Shown: piece after piece, positions 48,756 through 57,061 of the stretch
Layout: each line of letters opens with the position of its first letter
Numbering within the stretch: position 1 is the first letter of the stretch
DNA from: Clostridium putrefaciens
GTDB taxonomy: Bacteria > Bacillota > Clostridia > Clostridiales > Clostridiaceae
Length of the DNA: 64,000 bases
NCBI RefSeq assembly: GCF_900461105.1
Contig: NZ_UFWZ01000001.1
Coordinates: forward strand, 682,001-746,000
Direction: 5' to 3'
Translations under genes and position numbers: made by a program
The notes under the pieces: generated by a model
What the model saw: only the letters and a program-made list of their open reading frames with translations
Database searches by the model: none
What the model was told of the DNA's origin: nothing

Positions 48756-50222
48756 ATGGAGGATGAATCAAAAAAGCTTAGGTGGTATAACCTTTCTTTA
48801 ATGGGCTTTGTTATGATTTGGGGATTTGGTAATGTTGTAAATAATTTTGCAAACCAAGGTTTAAAAGTTGTTTTTTCATGGCTAATTATGATCTCAATTT
48901 ATTTTGTACCCTATGTATTAATGGTAGGAGAACTTGGATCTACATTTAAAGATGGAAAAGCGGGAGTTTCATCTTGGATAAGGTCTACTATGGGACCTAC
49001 TCTAGCATATTTTGCAGGGTGGACTTACTGGGTAGTTCATATACCATATTTGGCACAAAAGCCTCAGTCCATACTAATAGCTTTAAGCTGGGCAATATTT
49101 CAAGATGGAACTAGAATTAAATCAGTTAATCCTATGATTCTACAATCTATTACACTTATATTATTTTTTATATTTTTGTGGGTTGCATCAAGAGGAATTA
49201 ACTCATTAAAAAAGATAGGTACTATAGCTGGTACGTCAATATTTGTAATGTCTATACTTTACATACTACTTGTAATAGCAGCTCCAGCACTTAGAGGTAT
49301 GAAACCTGCTACTGAAAATTTAACATTTAAAACATTTATTCCAGAGTTTAATTTCGCATATTTTACAACTATATCTATGTTGGTATTTGCAGTGGGGGGA
49401 TGTGAAAAGATATCTCCTTATGTAAACAATACTAAAAATCCATCAAAAGAGTTCCCTAAAGGCATGATAGTATTAGCAGCTATGGTTGGTGTATCAGCAA
49501 TACTTGGTTCTTTAGCTATGGGAATGATGTTTGATGCTAATAATATTCCAAAAGATTTAAAAATGAATGGTCAATATTATGCATTTAAAATGCTTGGAGA
49601 ATATTATGGACTTGGTAATATACTGCTTGTAATATATGCTTTAGCTAATATGGCAGCGCAAATATCATCATTAGTATTTTCTATTGATGCACCACTTAAG
49701 GTTTTACTTGCAGATTCTGACAAAAGATATGTCCCAGAAAAATTAGCTAAAATAAATGACATAGGGACACCAATTAATGGATATAAGCTAACGGCTGTAT
49801 TGGTAAGTATACTAATAATACTACCAGCTATAGGAATAGGTGATATGAATACCTTATTTAATTGGTTATTAGACCTTAATTCAATAGTAATGCCACTTAG
49901 GTATCTATGGGTATTCCTTGCATATATGGCCTTAAAGAAATCCGTAGATGGTAAATTTCATTCAGGTTATAAGTTTATAAAGAGTAAAAATAAAGGATTT
50001 ATAGTAGGGTTATGGTGCTTTGTATTTACAGTATTTGCATGTATAATGGGCATGTTCCCGAAAGGTGTTACACCATTTTCAAGGGAATGGAAATTCCAAA
50101 TAACCTTAAATCTACTTACACCTTTTATACTAATAGGGCTTGGATTTATACTTCCTATAATTGCAAAAAGAAAGAGTGACAATTCACCTTTTGATGTACC
50201 AGAGGATAAAAAGATAGCTTAG
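48756..50222 (+). CDS. APC-superfamily amino acid transporter (GadC/YjeM-like)
   Basis: 488 aa, about 12 helices, basic cytoplasmic C-terminus (AKRKSDNSPFDVPEDKK). NLSLMGFVMIWGFGNVVNNF corresponds to TM1 and VFAVGGCEKISPYVNNTKNP to the TM6-7 region of glutamate:GABA-antiporter-like APC proteins. Substrate unknown. RBS GAAAGGCGG. Follows the NSS symporter by 112 bp on the same strand and might be co-expressed. Confidence 0.88.
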   Translation: MEDESKKLRWYNLSLMGFVMIWGFGNVVNNFANQGLKVVFSWLIMISIYFVPYVLMVGELGSTFKDGKAGVSSWIRSTMGPTLAYFAGWTYWVVHIPYLAQKPQSILIALSWAIFQDGTRIKSVNPMILQSITLILFFIFLWVASRGINSLKKIGTIAGTSIFVMSILYILLVIAAPALRGMKPATENLTFKTFIPEFNFAYFTTISMLVFAVGGCEKISPYVNNTKNPSKEFPKGMIVLAAMVGVSAILGSLAMGMMFDANNIPKDLKMNGQYYAFKMLGEYYGLGNILLVIYALANMAAQISSLVFSIDAPLKVLLADSDKRYVPEKLAKINDIGTPINGYKLTAVLVSILIILPAIGIGDMNTLFNWLLDLNSIVMPLRYLWVFLAYMALKKSVDGKFHSGYKFIKSKNKGFIVGLWCFVFTVFACIMGMFPKGVTPFSREWKFQITLNLLTPFILIGLGFILPIIAKRKSDNSPFDVPEDKKIA

Positions 50223-50340
50223 GTATTAGAAGTAAGCAAAAACTAGCGTTTTTAAGATGTTTCATCTTTAAGGCGTTTTTTTATACTTAATCAAAGTAAA
50301 ATAAATTAGTTATGAATGTAAAGGATATAAGGTTGCTAAG
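50223..50340 (+). terminator. Probable terminator and spacer after APC gene
   Basis: An imperfect hairpin around AAGATGTTTCATCTT (50254-50268) is followed by TTTTTTTATA at about 50275-50284. The rest of this stretch is AT-rich with nothing I recognise. Confidence 0.55.
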
Positions 50341-50374
50341 ATAGAATATTTACATGTATGTTTAACTGATTTTC

Positions 50375-50383
50375 TGATATAAT
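50375..50383 (+). promoter_or_regulatory. Extended -10 promoter of mgtE leader
   Basis: TGATATAAT is a perfect extended -10 (TGN TATAAT); no good -35 is visible. It implies a leader of roughly 290 nt before mgtE. Confidence 0.5.
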
Positions 50384-50398
50384 TAATAATATGATCAT

Positions 50399-50445
50399 TT
50401 TAAAAGCAATTCTTACATACAATATGTAAGTTTTAATTGTTTTAA
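50399..50445 (+). promoter_or_regulatory. Large hairpin in mgtE leader
   Basis: CTTACATA pairs with TATGTAAG around CAA, extended by TTAAAAGCAATT with AATTGTTTTAA (one bulged G). Near the predicted 5' end of the mgtE transcript. No T run, so more likely a structural or protective element than a terminator. Confidence 0.5.
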
Positions 50446-50484
50446 GGATTAAATCTATAAAAAAGAGAAAGTGAGATGGTGGTC

Positions 50485-50586
50485 GTGGATGATTACCCTA
50501 GCGGGTATAGGACAAAATTAAATATAAGCAATGTAATGTTAGGCCATTTTCTTACTAATAATATGAGTTATAATAAGTTCACTTAA
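50485..50586 (+). CDS. Possible mgtE leader peptide
   Basis: A 33-codon frame starts at GTG 50485, nine bases after AAAGTGAG (an ATG at 50476 in the same frame would add three Val-type residues). It opens MDDYPSGYRTKLN and ends at TAA 50584-50586, 93 bases before the mgtE ATG. The early Asp-Asp-Tyr-Pro resembles acidic/proline leader peptides whose translation senses Mg2+ in enterobacteria. It could also be a chance frame. Confidence 0.25.
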   Translation: MDDYPSGYRTKLNISNVMLGHFLTNNMSYNKFT

Positions 50587-50679
50587 AACAATGTATTAGT
50601 GTGTTTTGATTATAATTGAGCAATCATTATTTTTTATGTGGTATGAAAATAAGGTCGAACTTACTAAGGAGGTTTGGCT

Positions 50680-52014
50680 ATGAAAAATTTATTATTTGGC
50701 TACTTAGATAAGGAAAGAATAGAAACATTAAGAGAAAAGTTCACTGAAATGAATGTGGTGGATATAGCTCAAATATTTGAGGAAATTCCAGAGGAGAAAA
50801 AACTCATAATATTTAGGATATTACCAAAGGATATTGCAGCAGAAGTATTTTCTTATATCAGCCAAAAAGAGCAACAATTTATAATTGAATCTATAACAGA
50901 TAAGGAAGTTCAATCTTTAGTAGAAGACTTATACCTAGATGATACTGTGGATTTTGTTGAGGAACTACCAGCGAATGTTGTTAAAAAGGTACTAAGAAAT
51001 ACAGATGATGAAACAAGAAAGAGAATTAACTTCTTTTTGAATTATCCTGAGAATTCTGCTGGAAGCATAATGACTATAGAATATGTAGACCTTAAAAAGA
51101 ATATGACAGTGAAAGAAGCTATATCTAGAATTAAAAAGATTGGAATTGATAGGGAAACTATCGATACTTGCTATGTCACATCAAAGGGAAGAAAACTTGA
51201 GGGTGTGGTATTGTTAAGACAAATTATATTAAGTGATGAAAATGAAATAATAGAAAACATAATGGATAAAGATGTGAAGTATGTAAATACTCACGATGAC
51301 CAAGAGACGGTTGCCTTATTATTCAAAAAGTACGATCTTTTAGCTGTTCCAGTAACAGATAATGAAGATAGGTTAGTTGGTATAATTACAATAGATGATA
51401 TTTTAGATATTATAGAAGAAGAGACAACAGAAGACTTCTATAAGATGGCTGCTATGGAGCCTTCAGAAGATGATTATTTGGATACAAGTATTTTTTCTTT
51501 AGCAAAGCATAGAATTGTTTGGCTATTAGTACTTATGATATCTGCTACTTTTACTGGAAGCATAATTAAAAAATATGAAGATGTACTTCAAGCAGTGGTT
51601 ATTTTAACGGCATTTATTCCTATGCTTATGGATACTGGTGGAAATGCAGGGTCACAATCTTCAACTTTGGTAATAAGAGGTCTTGCACTTGGAGATATAA
51701 AGCTTAAGGATTGGCCTAAGGTATTATTCAAGGAATTTAGAGTAAGTCTTGTTGTAGGATCTACATTAGCGGTTGTAAACTTTTTAAGAATTTATTTCTT
51801 AGAAAAGGTGGATTTCTATGTGGCTGTAACTGTATGTTCAACTTTGTTTTTTACTGTAGTTATTGCAAAAGCTGTAGGAGGACTATTACCTATGATAGCA
51901 AAGAAACTTAAAGTGGATCCAGCTATAATGGCAAGTCCACTTATAACAACTATTGTAGATGCGTTGGTTTTAATGTTATACTTTGCTACAGCAACAATGC
52001 TTCTTGGAATTTAG
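50680..52014 (+). CDS. mgtE: Magnesium transporter MgtE
   Basis: 444 aa. N-terminal MgtE domain (~1-125, FEEIPEEKKLIIFRILPKD), two CBS domains (~135-250, including LVGIITIDDILDIIEEE), and five membrane helices carrying the selectivity region MDTGGNAGSQSSTL. Mg2+ binding to the N and CBS domains closes the channel in known MgtE. ATG at 50680 is seven bases after AAGGAGG; an in-frame TTG at 50674 is too close to it. A ~150-nt repeat starts six bases after its stop. Confidence 0.96.
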   Translation: MKNLLFGYLDKERIETLREKFTEMNVVDIAQIFEEIPEEKKLIIFRILPKDIAAEVFSYISQKEQQFIIESITDKEVQSLVEDLYLDDTVDFVEELPANVVKKVLRNTDDETRKRINFFLNYPENSAGSIMTIEYVDLKKNMTVKEAISRIKKIGIDRETIDTCYVTSKGRKLEGVVLLRQIILSDENEIIENIMDKDVKYVNTHDDQETVALLFKKYDLLAVPVTDNEDRLVGIITIDDILDIIEEETTEDFYKMAAMEPSEDDYLDTSIFSLAKHRIVWLLVLMISATFTGSIIKKYEDVLQAVVILTAFIPMLMDTGGNAGSQSSTLVIRGLALGDIKLKDWPKVLFKEFRVSLVVGSTLAVVNFLRIYFLEKVDFYVAVTVCSTLFFTVVIAKAVGGLLPMIAKKLKVDPAIMASPLITTIVDALVLMLYFATATMLLGI

Positions 52015-52019
52015 AAAGA

Positions 52020-52169
52020 TTAAGTGATTCTTAGACTCGGGTGGAGTTTGCTTATAAGGAATACATATCTCCATATGAGTCTTAGAAGAACTTATAAAGG
52101 CGCTTAGCAGCCGTAATACCCCACCTTGAAGAGTATGGGGTCGTTACGTAAGGGAACTATCGGATAAAA
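52020..52169 (+). repeat. Structured direct repeat, copy A (5' of Fe-ADH)
   Basis: About 150 nt, aligning with copy B exactly 1260 bp downstream (about 85% identity by eye over the first 100 nt, then small indels). It starts six bases after the mgtE stop and ends just before the RBS of the ADH gene. Conserved parts: TGGAG/CTCCA stem with CTTATAAG in its loop, TAGCAGCCGT, CCACCTTGAA, a 3' G-rich arm GGGG, and the end GGATAAAA. It looks like a structured RNA but matches no riboswitch consensus I know. Confidence 0.8.
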
Positions 52170-52189
52170 TTTTGAAAGGTGGAATAATC

Positions 52190-53287
52190 ATGTTATTTAA
52201 TTATTTTATGCCTACAAAGATATATTTTGGAAGAGATGTAGTACTTAAAAATAAAGATATACTTAAAGATTTCGGAAAGAAAGCCTATATAATTACAGGT
52301 AAAAGATCATCAAAAATTAATGGATCTTTAGATCATGTAATAGAAGCTTTAGAATGTAATAACATAGAATATATAATATTTGATGAAGTAGAAGAGAATC
52401 CTTCGTTAGAAACTGTTGAAAAAGCTTCATTAATAGGTAAGAATGAAAAAGTAGATTTTATAATAGGTATTGGAGGGGGATCCCCACTAGATGCTGCTAA
52501 AGCTATTGGAATTTTTATAAATAACCCTAATATAAATAAGGATAATATAAATGAAACAAAAGATTTGAAAAGTTTACCTTTAATTGCTATTGCCACAACT
52601 TCAGGTACTGGATCTGAAGTTACGCAGTATGCAATAGTTACAGATCATAATAATCAAACAAAAAAGAATTTAGGTCAAAGTGTTTTTCCAAATGTAGCAT
52701 TTTTAGACCCCTCATATACTATGGATATGTCATATGATCTAACAGTAAGCACTGCTATAGACGCATTTACACATTTAGCAGAAGGTTATTTAAATAATAA
52801 TGCAAGTGAGCTTACAGATAATATGGCAGAATCAGGATTAAAACTTTTTGGAAAGTGCTTAAAAGATATATTAAAAAATAATATAGATTACTCTACGAGA
52901 GAAAATCTTATGCTAGCATCTACACTTGGAGGAATGATTATAGCTCAAACAGGGACTTCATTACCTCATGGTATGGGGTATCCATTAACATACTTTAAGA
53001 ATATACCTCATGGAAAAGCAAATGCCTTATTATATGTAGAGTACTTAAATATTTTCAAAGATAAAAGTAGGGTAAATAAGATTTTAAGGTTTTTAAACTT
53101 AGTAGATGTACAAGAATTTAGTACAATGATATCTAAATTAATAGATACTACTGTAGATATAACTGAAAAAGAAGTAGAAGTATATGCAAGAATAATGTGT
53201 AGTAATGACGCTAAGCTAAAAAACCATCCAGAAAAGGTAGGCTATGATGAAATATATAATATATATATGAATAGTCTAATTAAGTGA
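52190..53287 (+). CDS. Iron-containing alcohol dehydrogenase
   Basis: 365 aa type III ADH: NAD site IIGIGGGSPLDAAKAIG, TTSGTGSEVTQYAI, and metal-binding His in DAFTHLAEGY and GTSLPHGMGYPLTYFKNIPHGKA. Oxidoreductase for an alcohol or aldehyde of unknown identity. The ATG at 52190 follows AAAGGTGG; the TTG at 52172 lies upstream of that RBS. The last codons and stop (TTAAGTGA) coincide with the start of repeat copy B, so the C-terminus may have been set by it. Confidence 0.93.
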   Translation: MLFNYFMPTKIYFGRDVVLKNKDILKDFGKKAYIITGKRSSKINGSLDHVIEALECNNIEYIIFDEVEENPSLETVEKASLIGKNEKVDFIIGIGGGSPLDAAKAIGIFINNPNINKDNINETKDLKSLPLIAIATTSGTGSEVTQYAIVTDHNNQTKKNLGQSVFPNVAFLDPSYTMDMSYDLTVSTAIDAFTHLAEGYLNNNASELTDNMAESGLKLFGKCLKDILKNNIDYSTRENLMLASTLGGMIIAQTGTSLPHGMGYPLTYFKNIPHGKANALLYVEYLNIFKDKSRVNKILRFLNLVDVQEFSTMISKLIDTTVDITEKEVEVYARIMCSNDAKLKNHPEKVGYDEIYNIYMNSLIK

Positions 53288-53428
53288 TTCGTAGACTCAA
53301 GTGGAGTTTACTTATAAGGAATACATCTCTCCATCTGAATCTTATAAGAACTTATGAAGGAGCGTAGCAGCCGTCATCTCCACCTTGAATAGGATAGGGG
53401 CGTTATGGATAGTAACCATAGGATAAAA
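53280..53428 (+). repeat. Structured direct repeat, copy B (3' of Fe-ADH)
   Basis: Same orientation and order of elements as copy A. The pairing of GATTC with the downstream GAATC is Watson-Crick here, while copy A has GAGTC (a U-G pair). It overlaps the ADH stop codon and ends about 40 bases before the TPP riboswitch. Confidence 0.8.
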
Positions 53429-53470
53429 GATGATAAGTAAAAGGATTTATTTTCTTAATACAATAATATA

Positions 53471-53564
53471 ACACAGGGGAGCTAGATAATCACTGGCTGA
53501 GAGTAAGAATGACTATTCTTAGACCCAAAACCTGAACTGGATAATGCCAGCGTAGGAAGTGTAC
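53471..53564 (+). ncRNA. TPP riboswitch (THI element)
   Basis: Closing stem ACAC/GTGT, AGGGGAGC, CTGAGAG (53497-53503), GACCC, AACCTGAACTGGATAATGCCAG and CGTAGGAAGT: all core blocks of the thiamine-pyrophosphate aptamer are present. A terminator follows, so TPP binding should stop transcription of thiW. Confidence 0.96.
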
Positions 53565-53587
53565 TATAGTAATATTGAAAGATATAT

Positions 53588-53620
53588 AGCACAGGCCGTA
53601 CTGGTCTGTGCTTTATTATA
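53588..53620 (+). terminator. Expression-platform terminator of TPP riboswitch
   Basis: AGCACAGGCC pairs with GGTCTGTGCT (one G-T) around GTACT, followed by TTATTATATTTT. Confidence 0.92.
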
Positions 53621-53648
53621 TTTTAATAAAGGAAAGAGGGGGATATGA

Positions 53649-54035
53649 ATGAAAACTAAAAATATGACGATTTCAGCTATTAGTTTAGGTCCGGTATATT
53701 CTGTTGGAATAGCTTTTTTGATATCATTACTTAGAAATATTTTAGGAGTAGGATCTTTATTGGCATTTCCAGGTAGTATGATAGGTGCATTACTTGCTGG
53801 ATTATTATTTAAGTTTACTTCAAAAAGAAAAATGGCTATTTTAGGTGAAGTGTTTGGTACAGGCATACTAGGAGGAGCTATGGCTTTTCCTATAGCAAAG
53901 TTTATACTAGGTAAGGATGTGGCAGCTCTATTTTATGTAGTTCCATTTTTAATAAGTACCGTAGGTGGTAGTAGTATAGCTTATGCAATTCTAAAGCTTT
54001 TAGACTTAAGTAGAATAACGAAAAAAGTGTTATAA
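53649..54035 (+). CDS. thiW: ThiW-type thiamine-precursor ECF S component, internally shortened
   Basis: 128 aa. From residue ~13 on it is typical ThiW (LGPVYSVGIAFLISLLRN, GSLLAFPGSMIGALLAGLL, GEVFGTGILGGAMAFPIAKF, IISTVGGSS-like end). ThiW proteins are normally about 160 aa and begin with a helix and a P.QH-containing segment before LGP; here MKTKNMTISA runs straight into ISLGPVYSVG. An in-frame loss of roughly 35-40 residues, including the first helix and part of the ligand site, explains this. Expression is under the TPP riboswitch. Probably impaired. RBS GAGGGGG. Confidence 0.85.
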   Translation: MKTKNMTISAISLGPVYSVGIAFLISLLRNILGVGSLLAFPGSMIGALLAGLLFKFTSKRKMAILGEVFGTGILGGAMAFPIAKFILGKDVAALFYVVPFLISTVGGSSIAYAILKLLDLSRITKKVL

Positions 54036-54242
54036 AAATGTAATATAAGAATTTATTTAATAATTAAATAGATGGGAAGTTACAAGTATATGTTAAAAGA
54101 AAAGGTGAAGAATGAAAAAATATTAAGAAAATTAATAATATATACTAGCAGAGTTAGATATATCCTTTACCTTATAACCATTTTGGTGTAATATTACATT
54201 AACAATCTAACTTTTTAAAATATATAAATAGAGGTGATATAA

Positions 54243-55259
54243 GTGAAGATATTTGAGCGTTACAAATTAAAAGATATAGAATTTAAAAATAGGATAGTAT
54301 TACCACCTATGTGCATGTACAGTGCAGATGAGAACGGTATGGCTAAGATGTTTCATTTTGTGCACTACACAGAAAGAGCTATCGGAGGTGCTGGACTTAT
54401 AATATTAGAAGCTACAGCAATTTCACCAAATGGAAGGATATCCGATAATGATCTTGGGATATGGGATGATAGTCATATTGATGGGCTTAAAACCATTGCA
54501 AACTCAGTAAAGGATAATGGAGCAAAGGTAGCTATACAGTTAGCTCATGCAGGGAGAAAGTGTGAGGCAAAAGCTGGATATATAGTGGCTCCTAGTGATA
54601 TTTCATTTAGTGAAAGATATAGAGAACCTAAAGCTTTATCAAAAGATGAAATAAAAGATATAGTTAAAGGATTTAAAGATGCAGCTGCTAGATCAGAGAA
54701 AGCTGGATTTGATATGATAGAAATTCATGGTGCACATGGATATTTAATAAATGAATTTTTATCACCATTAACTAATGAAAGAGAAGATGAGTATGGTGGC
54801 AGTACTAAAAATAGAGTCAGGTTCTTAAATGAAATATTAGATGGAATAAATGAAGTATGGCCTTTAAGTAAACCTATAAGCCTTAGAGTTTCAGCATCTG
54901 ATTATGCAGAAGGTGGAATAGACGTAAATGAAATGGTAAATATAATTAATCTTATAAAAAATAAGGTGGATATAATTCATGTAAGTTCAGGGGCAGTAGT
55001 AGATACACAAATAAAAACTTACCCTGGATACCAAGTGAAGTTTGCAGAATATATAAAAGACAACTGTCAAATACCAACTATTGCAGTTGGTCTTATAGAA
55101 AACAGTGATATGGTTGAAGAAATACTGGAAAATGAAAGAGCGGATATGGTAGCTTTGGGAAGAGAACTACTTAGAAATCCTTACTGGACTCTTCAAGTGG
55201 CTAAAAAGAGTGGTATAGAAATAGAGTTTCCAAAACAATATGAAAGATCCTTTAAGTAA
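54243..55259 (+). CDS. NADH:flavin oxidoreductase, OYE/YqjM-like
   Basis: 338 aa FMN barrel of the Old Yellow Enzyme family: NRIVLPPMCMYSADENG, IQLAHAGRKCEAK, DMIEIHGAHGYLINEFLSP and TNEREDEYGGSTKNR. The Cys in MCMYS matches YqjM-type enzymes that reduce activated C=C bonds. GTG start at 54243 after GAGGTGAT. A terminator follows. Confidence 0.94.
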   Translation: MKIFERYKLKDIEFKNRIVLPPMCMYSADENGMAKMFHFVHYTERAIGGAGLIILEATAISPNGRISDNDLGIWDDSHIDGLKTIANSVKDNGAKVAIQLAHAGRKCEAKAGYIVAPSDISFSERYREPKALSKDEIKDIVKGFKDAAARSEKAGFDMIEIHGAHGYLINEFLSPLTNEREDEYGGSTKNRVRFLNEILDGINEVWPLSKPISLRVSASDYAEGGIDVNEMVNIINLIKNKVDIIHVSSGAVVDTQIKTYPGYQVKFAEYIKDNCQIPTIAVGLIENSDMVEEILENERADMVALGRELLRNPYWTLQVAKKSGIEIEFPKQYERSFK

Positions 55260-55308
55260 CATTTTTAATATTAATAAAGTAAAATAAACATTAAACCTGA
55301 GAATTTGA

Positions 55309-55346
55309 GAAGGTGCACTTGGAATACAAACCAAGGCACCTTCTTG
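55309..55346 (+). terminator. Terminator after OYE gene
   Basis: GAAGGTGCACTTGG pairs with CCAAGGCACCTTC (one bulged A), then TTGTGTGTTTAT. Confidence 0.8.
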
Positions 55347-55389
55347 TGTGTTTATAAGAAAATTTATATTTTACAAAGGAGTGAATTCA

Positions 55390-56838
55390 ATGTATGATGT
55401 AACCATTATTGGAGCAGGAGTTGTAGGATCGGCTATAGCAAGGGAACTTTCAAAATATAATTTAAAAACTTGCCTTATTGAAAAAGAGGATGATGTTACA
55501 ACGGGTGCATCTAAAGCAAATAGCGGAATAGTTCATGGAGGATATTCAGCAAAATACGGAACATTAAAGGGAGAACTTTGCGCTAAGGGAAATGCTATGT
55601 ATAAGGAATTAGAGGAACAATTACATTTTGGGTATAAAAAAACAGGAGCCTTAATTATAGGGTTTAATGAAGAAGATGAGAAAAGAATTAAAGCTCTTTA
55701 TGATAATGGAATTAAAATAGGCTGCGATGATCTGGAGATTATATACAATGATAAGATAAGAGAAATAGAACCACATATTAATGAAAAGGTTTATGTAGCT
55801 TTGTATGCAAAAAGCGTAGGGGTGACCTCTCCTTATGAATTCACCATAGCTCTTGCAGAAAATGCTATAAAAAATGGTGTAGAATTAAAACTTGAAACCT
55901 TAGTAAAGTCTATAGAGAAAAAAGAAGATAAATTTATAATAAAAACTAACAAAGAAGATATAGAAAGTAGATATATAATAAATGCTGCAGGGGTTTATAG
56001 CGACAAGGTTGCTAACATGGTAGGTATTTATGATTTTGAAATATTACCAAGACGAGGTCAATATATACTATTAGGTAAAGATCAGGGGAAACTTATAAAT
56101 ACGGTAATATTTCAAGTTCCTACAGAAAAAGGGAAAGGGATACTTGTAACTACTACTTATCATGGAAACTTAATGATAGGACCTAATGCAGAAGAGGTAG
56201 ATGATAAGATGGATGTAGCTACAGATATAGAAACTTTAAACAAAGTTTTAGATACAGCTAGAATGTCTATTCCAGACTTTGATGTAAAAAAGGCTCTTAC
56301 AACCTTTTCAGGTATAAGAGCTATAAGTAGCACTGGAGATTTTATAATAGAAGAAAGTAAGGTTAAAGGTTTTATAAATGTAGCAGGAATAGACTCACCA
56401 GGCCTTACATCTTCACCAGCTATTGCAAAGAAGGTAAGTGATATACTAAAGGAATCAGGGCTTGTTTTAAATGAAAATAAGAGCTTTGATGCTTATAGAA
56501 AACCTATTTTTAAATCAAAAGATATTGATAATGATTTAGGATTAAAGATAGATGACAAGAATCCAAATAAAAATATAATATGTAGGTGTGAGACCGTTAC
56601 AGAGTCAGAAATTGTAGATGCTCTTCATAGGGGAATACCTATAAAATCTACAGATGCTATAAAGAGGAGAACAAGGGCAGGAATGGGAACTTGTCAAGGG
56701 AACTTTTGTAAAGGACGGGTTAAGGCGATAATTGCAAGAGAACTAGATTTGCCTGTGGAAAATATAACTGTTAGGGGAGATACATCAACAGATAGGTTAC
56801 AAAGGGTAAATATAAACTTAGTAAGAAAACTAAAATAA
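55390..56838 (+). CDS. FAD-dependent glycerol-3-phosphate dehydrogenase-like protein with BFD domain
   Basis: 482 aa. FAD-binding VTIIGAGVVGSAIARELSK at the N-terminus, DAO domain, and a C-terminal BFD-type [2Fe-2S] module with four Cys (CRCET and GTCQGNFCKG). This layout matches GlpA of anaerobic glycerol-3-phosphate dehydrogenase, but no glpB or DUF1667 partner follows. ATG at 55390 is preceded by AAAGGAGTG; a start at 55348 would sit just after the terminator hairpin with no RBS. Confidence 0.88.
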   Translation: MYDVTIIGAGVVGSAIARELSKYNLKTCLIEKEDDVTTGASKANSGIVHGGYSAKYGTLKGELCAKGNAMYKELEEQLHFGYKKTGALIIGFNEEDEKRIKALYDNGIKIGCDDLEIIYNDKIREIEPHINEKVYVALYAKSVGVTSPYEFTIALAENAIKNGVELKLETLVKSIEKKEDKFIIKTNKEDIESRYIINAAGVYSDKVANMVGIYDFEILPRRGQYILLGKDQGKLINTVIFQVPTEKGKGILVTTTYHGNLMIGPNAEEVDDKMDVATDIETLNKVLDTARMSIPDFDVKKALTTFSGIRAISSTGDFIIEESKVKGFINVAGIDSPGLTSSPAIAKKVSDILKESGLVLNENKSFDAYRKPIFKSKDIDNDLGLKIDDKNPNKNIICRCETVTESEIVDALHRGIPIKSTDAIKRRTRAGMGTCQGNFCKGRVKAIIARELDLPVENITVRGDTSTDRLQRVNINLVRKLK

Positions 56839-56851
56839 TCAAGTTAAAGAT

Positions 56852-56892
56852 AAAAAGAGCTATATAAAGATTTGCTTTTATAGCTCTTTTTT
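56852..56892 (+). terminator. Terminator after GlpA-like gene
   Basis: AAAAAGAGCTATA and TATAGCTCTTTTT form the stem, with a T-rich 3' end. Confidence 0.9.
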
Positions 56893-57061
56893 GCATAATA
56901 GAACGTAAGATTGTTATATATTCAAATGTTACAGAATATGGCTCTTTTAATATGGAATTGATTAACATTAGAAAAGTCACTATTGTAAAATCAAGATTTT
57001 TATAAGATAATATAATTAGTTTTATAAAAGTACATCAAATATGATTTTAGGGAGAAAAATA

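Noticed and set aside
50460-50679. M-box magnesium riboswitch before mgtE
   Set aside because: The core GGTGAGGCTCCTATA-like block and the later conserved parts are not present; only generic hairpins are seen.
52020-52169. yybP-ykoY (Mn) riboswitch for the repeat, prompted by AGCAGCCGTCA-like bases in copy B
   Set aside because: The GGGGAGTAGC and CGTCAAC blocks do not occur in the right order in both copies.
52020-53428. Integron attC sites flanking the ADH gene
   Set aside because: No GTTRRRY/RYYYAAC core pairs at the ends and no integrase in the window. The cassette-like placement is noted only as a hypothesis.
55348-55389. Upstream start for the GlpA-like protein
   Set aside because: It would begin two bases after the preceding terminator and has no RBS; the ATG at 55390 has AAAGGAGTG.
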